This document shows, piece by piece, positions 5,982 to 7,197 of a DNA stretch of 7,197 nt. The position numbers and the translations under genes are program-made. How positions within the stretch are numbered: the stretch's first letter is position 1; the number at the start of each line of letters is the position of its first letter. The DNA comes from Paracoccaceae bacterium. GTDB taxonomy: Bacteria; Pseudomonadota; Alphaproteobacteria; Rhodobacterales; Rhodobacteraceae. The DNA lies in the NCBI GenBank assembly GCA_027080755.1, contig JALWQC010000161.1, forward strand, positions 1 to 7,197, in the 5' to 3' direction. The notes beneath the pieces are model-generated. The model searched no databases. It had not been told where the DNA came from and saw only the letters and a list, made by a program, of their open reading frames with translations.

Positions 5982-7197
5982 ATGGGATATAAAGAGGTTT
6001 ATCAAAGCTGGAAGGACGACCCCGAGTCCTTCTGGATGCAGGCTGCCGAGGCCATCGACTGGTTCGAAAAGCCGACGCATGCGCTGGATGACAGCGAGGC
6101 CCCGCTTTACAAGTGGTATGCGGACGGGGTGATGAACACCTGTTACAACGCGCTCGACCGGCATGTGGCGGCGGGGCGCGGCGATCAGGTGGCAATCATC
6201 CACGACAGCCCGATCACCCGTTCCAAACAGGAAATCACCTATAGGGAAATGCTGGACCGCGTGGCCAGTCTGGCCGGCGCCTTGCGCGCCAAAGGCGTGG
6301 AAAAGGGCGACCGCGTCATCATCTACATGCCCATGATCCCCGAGGCGGTAGAGGCCATGCTCGCCTGCGCGCGCATCGGGGCGGTGCATTCGGTGGTGTT
6401 CGGCGGTTTTGCCGCGCATGAACTGGCGGTGCGGATCGACGATGCCAGACCCAAGGCGATCATCGCCGCCTCTTGCGGGCTGGAGCCAAACCGCACCATC
6501 CATTACAAACCGCTGGTGGACGGCGCGATTGAAATGGCGGAACACAAGCCGGAATTCTGCGTGATTTTCCAGCGCGAACAAGAGGTTGCAGAGCTGATCG
6601 AGGGTCGGGATTTCGACTGGAACGCCTTCCAGTTCGGGGTAGAGCCGGCGGAATGTGTGCCGCTAAAGGGCAATGATCCGCTGTATATCCTGTATACCTC
6701 CGGCACCACGGGGCAGCCCAAGGGGGTTGTGCGCCCGAACGCCGGCCATGCGGTGGCACTGCACTGGACCATGAAAAACATCTATAACGTCGCCCCCGGC
6801 GAGGTCTTCTGGGCCGCTTCCGATGTGGGCTGGGTTGTGGGGCATTCCTACATTGCCTATGGCCCGCTGATCTATGGCGCCACCTCTGTTGTGTTCGAGG
6901 GCAAGCCCGTCGGCACCCCCGATGCCGGCACCTTCTGGCGGGTGATCTCGGAACATAACGTGGTGTCCTTCTTTACCGCCCCGACCGCCTTTCGCGCCAT
7001 CAAGCGCGAGGACCCGAACGGGGATTTCGTGAAAAAATACGACCTGTCCTGCCTGAAGGCCCTGTTTCTGGCGGGCGAGCGCGCCGACCCCGACACGATC
7101 GTCTGGGCGCAGGACCAGCTGGGCGTGCCGGTGATCGACCACTGGTGGCAGACCGAGACCGGCTGGGCGATCGCCGCCAACCCGCTGGGGATCGAGC
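5982..7197 (+). CDS. prpE: Propionyl-CoA synthetase, N-terminal 405 residues (3' end outside window)
   Basis: This AMP-forming acyl-CoA synthetase converts propionate, ATP and CoA to propionyl-CoA in the cytoplasm. The frame is open from ATG 5982 to the window edge, with the last base belonging to an unfinished codon. Full-length relatives have about 630 residues, so roughly the last third, with the hinge and the regulatory acetylated lysine, is missing. Visible parts are the acetyl-CoA-synthetase N-terminal domain (YKEVYQSWKDDPESFW onward), VVFGGFAAHELAVRIDDA, the ATP-binding loop YTSGTTGQPKG at 238-248, DVGWVVGHSYIAYGPL, and WWQTETGWAI at 388-397. The sequence after the P-loop, VVRPNAGHAVAL, is typical of PrpE, whereas acetyl-CoA synthetase usually has a VLHTTGGYL-like stretch there. 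This decides the call, although acetate or other short acids may also be used. It follows maeB by 146 bases with its own candidate promoter. Confidence 0.93.
   Translation, partial: MGYKEVYQSWKDDPESFWMQAAEAIDWFEKPTHALDDSEAPLYKWYADGVMNTCYNALDRHVAAGRGDQVAIIHDSPITRSKQEITYREMLDRVASLAGALRAKGVEKGDRVIIYMPMIPEAVEAMLACARIGAVHSVVFGGFAAHELAVRIDDARPKAIIAASCGLEPNRTIHYKPLVDGAIEMAEHKPEFCVIFQREQEVAELIEGRDFDWNAFQFGVEPAECVPLKGNDPLYILYTSGTTGQPKGVVRPNAGHAVALHWTMKNIYNVAPGEVFWAASDVGWVVGHSYIAYGPLIYGATSVVFEGKPVGTPDAGTFWRVISEHNVVSFFTAPTAFRAIKREDPNGDFVKKYDLSCLKALFLAGERADPDTIVWAQDQLGVPVIDHWWQTETGWAIAANPLGIE

Noticed and set aside
5866..6132. An 88-residue + strand frame running across the prpE start
   Set aside because: It overlaps prpE in another frame, lacks a ribosome binding site and has no recognisable content. 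The prpE frame carries the family sequence from its first residues.

Overview
The window is GC-rich DNA with all genes on the + strand. It looks like a chromosome segment from an alphaproteobacterium, probably Rhodobacterales-like. This assignment rests on gene content (a pccA tail, a short membrane ORF and a single-chain methylmalonyl-CoA mutase, followed by maeB and prpE), on protein style and on base composition. It is an inference, since no marker gene such as an rRNA is present.

Layout, left to right. (1) 1-161: the biotin-carrier tail of a biotin-dependent acyl-CoA carboxylase, best read as propionyl-CoA carboxylase alpha (pccA). (2) 163-393: a 76-residue membrane protein of unknown function, starting with GTG one base after the pccA stop. 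(3) 394-566: a regulatory gap with three TTGGAYA motifs 20 and 30 bases apart, a small GC hairpin followed by T-rich sequence, and an AT-rich promoter-like stretch. (4) 567-2696: complete methylmalonyl-CoA mutase. (5) 2744-3538: a family 25 glycosyltransferase, out of theme with its neighbours. (6) 3556-5835: complete MaeB-type malic enzyme with a phosphotransacetylase-like tail. (7) 5836-5981: a gap with a nested inverted repeat and a consensus-like -10 box. (8) 5982 to the right edge: the first 405 residues of propionyl-CoA synthetase (prpE), cut off by the window.

The metabolic genes form a nearly continuous route for propionate. PrpE activates propionate to propionyl-CoA, PccA (with PccB, not seen) carboxylates it to methylmalonyl-CoA, and the mutase makes succinyl-CoA. 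After the TCA steps to malate, MaeB yields pyruvate, CO2 and reduced nicotinamide cofactor. The epimerase, PccB, the mutase chaperone and any regulator are not in the window. The tight spacing of the mutase, glycosyltransferase and malic enzyme genes (47 and 17 bases) suggests one transcript. prpE probably has its own promoter.

I see no mobile element, CRISPR array, tRNA or rRNA. The core of the window is ordinary central metabolism. The points most worth checking are the uncharacterised small membrane protein, the glycosyltransferase inside a propionate operon, and the two structured intergenic regions. I did not find convincing evidence of a previously undescribed system.
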